The notes beneath the pieces are model-generated. The model was not told where the DNA came from. It ran no database searches and saw nothing but the letters and a program-made list of their open reading frames with translations. Positions 5,702 through 7,353 of a stretch of DNA of 7,353 nt are shown here, piece after piece. A program made the position numbers and the translations under genes. How positions within the stretch are numbered: the first letter of the stretch is position 1; the number at the start of each line of letters is the position of its first letter. The stretch comes from an uncultured Chloroflexota bacterium (GTDB lineage Bacteria > Chloroflexota > Anaerolineae > Aggregatilineales > Phototrophicaceae): NCBI GenBank assembly GCA_903904765.1, contig CAIVEA010000596.1, positions 1-7,353 of the forward strand. The letters run 5' to 3'.

Positions 5702-6928
5702 ATGCAACCAGGTCTCTCTCGCGCTGTCCCGCTGGGAGTCGTGGGGTTCATCGTCGGTGCGCTGATCGCCATCCTCATCCGTTTGGCACAAGGTCTCGAC
5801 CCGAATCCTGCTGCCCCTTACGCATTTGTCGGCCCCGCGTTTGTGTTGGGCGCATTCCTGTCGGCCTACACCTTCGTGTGGGGGATGGGCGCGTTTGACC
5901 CCAAGATGAATGTTCATGGCGACCATGCTGCCGAAGAACATGCCGAACCCGAAAAGCCGGCCAATCTGCTAGGCGGCTCGATCTGGATGATCGCCTTCTG
6001 GCTGATTATCGGCATCGTATCCATCGCAGTCGTGGCGTTCCTGCCCACCGGCCCCACCATTCGCAGCGTCAAGCAGGCGGACGGCAATCCGTCGGCGATT
6101 GGCTATGTGGAACTGGGCAAGGTTTACGTGCCGGTTCAGGAATTCGTGTTCACCGCCACAGGACTTGACCTGCTGCCGCCCATGAGCGAACAACTGGCTT
6201 CCATACAGGTCAGCCAATTGGTCGTGCTGGTGGCCTTCACCTTCATCATGCTATTCTCGCTGTTCATCGTGGCGGGTATGCTGGCATGGCTGTTCGGCTA
6301 CCTCCAGCGTGGCAAGTTGAACCCGGATGAAACGGGTGTGCCTTGGCGGGCGATCATCTTCCTGTTGATCGTGGTCAGCCTGCTGCAACTGCCGCTGGTC
6401 ATCCCCAGCCGCGTGATCCCGATGGCGCTGGTGGTGCCGCTGTTCCTGCTGCCGCCGCTGCTGCTGCTGATCGTATACCGCAAGTGGTACTGGGCGGTCA
6501 TTCTGGTGATCGGCTTCGCGCTGCCGGTGCTGGTGCCAAATCTGGCGCTGGCGAACATGCCCGCCGTGATGTTCGCACTGATCGGCGCGGCGCTGGTGGC
6601 GCTGGTGTTCAACCTGCTCAAGAGCGTGCTTTCGGAAAAAGCGTGGCGCTTGGCGATGCTGGGCATCCTCAGCCTCGTCACCGCAGGGGTGCTGGTTTAC
6701 ACCGTCAGCCTGACCCGTTCGGATGTGTGGCAAATGCTGTTCCTGCTCATCATGAGCCTGCTGTGCATCGGCCTCGTCATGCCCGTAGAATTCCTGAAGG
6801 CGGTTATTCCGGCCTCGGTCTGGCAGCGGTTTGCCGCCATTGATTGGTTGTACCTGATCCCGCACGGCGCTGGCTGGCTGGCGAATGTCCTGCGGAACGG
6901 CTTGCCGAGCTTCCTCGGTCAGAAATAG
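5702..6928 (+). CDS. Unrecognised polytopic membrane protein in the oxidase cluster
   Basis: I do not recognise this 408-residue protein. It shows about ten hydrophobic helices (roughly 8-30, 40-65, 92-114, 172-200, 215-235, 238-259, 262-282, 286-308, 316-337, 342-368). Positive residues cluster after helices 4 (YLQRGK), 6 (YRK) and 8 (LSEKAWR), which places both ends inside the cell, a loop of about 57 residues between helices 3 and 4 outside, and a His/Glu-rich loop (HGDHAAEEHAEPEKP, H72, H75, H80) inside. No heme-binding CxxCH, quinol-oxidase or transporter motif is visible. The ATG at 5702 has an excellent ribosome-binding site (GGAGG at 5689-5693, 8 bases away), unlike a GTG at 5666. The next gene's ribosome-binding site overlaps this gene's stop, so it is translated together with subunit III. 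A role in oxidase assembly, heme/copper handling or as an accessory subunit is inference from position alone. Confidence 0.85.
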   Translation: MQPGLSRAVPLGVVGFIVGALIAILIRLAQGLDPNPAAPYAFVGPAFVLGAFLSAYTFVWGMGAFDPKMNVHGDHAAEEHAEPEKPANLLGGSIWMIAFWLIIGIVSIAVVAFLPTGPTIRSVKQADGNPSAIGYVELGKVYVPVQEFVFTATGLDLLPPMSEQLASIQVSQLVVLVAFTFIMLFSLFIVAGMLAWLFGYLQRGKLNPDETGVPWRAIIFLLIVVSLLQLPLVIPSRVIPMALVVPLFLLPPLLLLIVYRKWYWAVILVIGFALPVLVPNLALANMPAVMFALIGAALVALVFNLLKSVLSEKAWRLAMLGILSLVTAGVLVYTVSLTRSDVWQMLFLLIMSLLCIGLVMPVEFLKAVIPASVWQRFAAIDWLYLIPHGAGWLANVLRNGLPSFLGQK

Positions 6929-6940
6929 GAGACTCTGAAA

Positions 6941-7353
6941 ATGACTGATATGAGCCTCGAAAAAGCGCCACACGCCGCCGAAGCGCACGGACACGGGCAC
7001 GACCATCTCGCCGAGCGCAGCAATAACCTGAAGCTGGCGACATGGCTGTATCTGGCCTCCGAAGTGGTGATTTTCGCCACCATCATCTCGGTGTTTGTGG
7101 TGTTTCGCGTCGGCCCGGAAGGGTCGAAGGTGGTGGAACATGTACACGAGATCATCCGCGAATGGCCGGGCATCTGGCTGGTGACCATCAACACCTTCCT
7201 GCTGTTGACCAGTAGCTGGTGCATGGTGATGGGTCTGCGCGAAATTCAGCGTGATAACCGTCAGGGTTTGATCCGCTGGATCATGGCGACGGCTGCACTG
7301 GGCATCGTGTTCGTGGCCTTGCAGTATGTTGAATACACCGAACTGTCGCACAA
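6941..7353 (+). CDS. coxC: Cytochrome c oxidase subunit III, canonical type, cut by window end
   Basis: The frame from the ATG at 6941 stays open for 137 codons to the window end. After a His-rich N-terminus (HAAEAHGHGHDH, residues 11-22) it matches canonical subunit III: WLYLASEVVIFAT at 35-47 with the family's S-E pair (S40, E41), then TINTFLLLTSSWCM in the second helix, a charged loop, and LGIVFVALQYVEYTEL in the third helix, comparable to the family's LG-F--Q--EY. It should pack against subunit I and support proton uptake and stability. The ribosome-binding site AGGAG (6927-6931) overlaps the upstream stop TAG and lies 9 bases from the start, which implies coupled translation. The rest of the protein, including the second half with the conserved HGxH and WHFVD-type motifs, lies beyond the window. 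Confidence 0.93.
   Translation, partial: MTDMSLEKAPHAAEAHGHGHDHLAERSNNLKLATWLYLASEVVIFATIISVFVVFRVGPEGSKVVEHVHEIIREWPGIWLVTINTFLLLTSSWCMVMGLREIQRDNRQGLIRWIMATAALGIVFVALQYVEYTELSH

Noticed and set aside
6251..7351. 366-codon open frame on the minus strand opposite the membrane protein and subunit III
   Set aside because: The product is a Gln/His/Arg/Asp-rich hydrophilic mirror of Leu/Val-rich membrane helices; a codon-bias shadow.
1..7353. CRISPR array, tRNA or rRNA genes, insertion sequence transposase
   Set aside because: No regularly spaced repeats, no recognisable RNA gene and no transposase-like frame were seen on either strand.

Overview
The window looks like chromosomal DNA from a bacterium with an aerobic respiratory chain. 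The cytochrome c oxidase genes, the visibly GC-rich coding sequence from about 550 onward, and the YSHP-type (A2) oxidase fused to a cytochrome c suggest a Chloroflexota (Anaerolineae-like) or similar environmental lineage. That placement is inference from gene style and not from any search.

Left part (1-1495), all on the minus strand. A two-gene toxin-antitoxin module lies at the left edge: a small acidic/helical antitoxin-like protein (267-503) overlaps by ATGA a PIN-domain toxin that runs off the window (1-270). It is visibly more AT-rich than the rest. A perfect TATAAT stands just upstream. Next come a DUF1232/YkvA-type small membrane protein (550-930), a roughly 120-bp non-coding element with imperfect terminal inverted repeats and an internal hairpin (961-1080), and an FHA-domain protein (1082-1495) whose stop codon almost touches that element.

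Middle (1496-1782). This is a divergent intergenic region of about 290 bp. It carries a pair of overlapping, mutually exclusive inverted repeats (1626-1659) and a possible promoter for the rightward oxidase genes (TTGACC at 1718, TAATCT at 1741).

Right part (1783-7353), all on the plus strand. This is an aa3/caa3-type heme-copper oxidase cluster. It holds subunit II with the CuA site and a C-terminal heme c domain (1783-3066), subunit I of the A2 (YSHP) type (3198-4907), a short five-helix subunit III-like protein (5003-5587), an unrecognised membrane protein with about ten helices (5702-6928), and a second, canonical subunit III with a His-rich N-terminus that is cut by the window end (6941-7353). 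Subunit II would accept electrons through its own heme c and pass them via CuA to heme a and the heme a3/CuB centre of subunit I. Subunits III support stability and proton uptake in known oxidases. Stem-loops lie in three of the four gaps between these genes, and the one after subunit I looks like a genuine intrinsic terminator, so the subunits may be made in unequal amounts. The main uncharacterised item is the 408-residue membrane protein set between the two subunit III-type genes.
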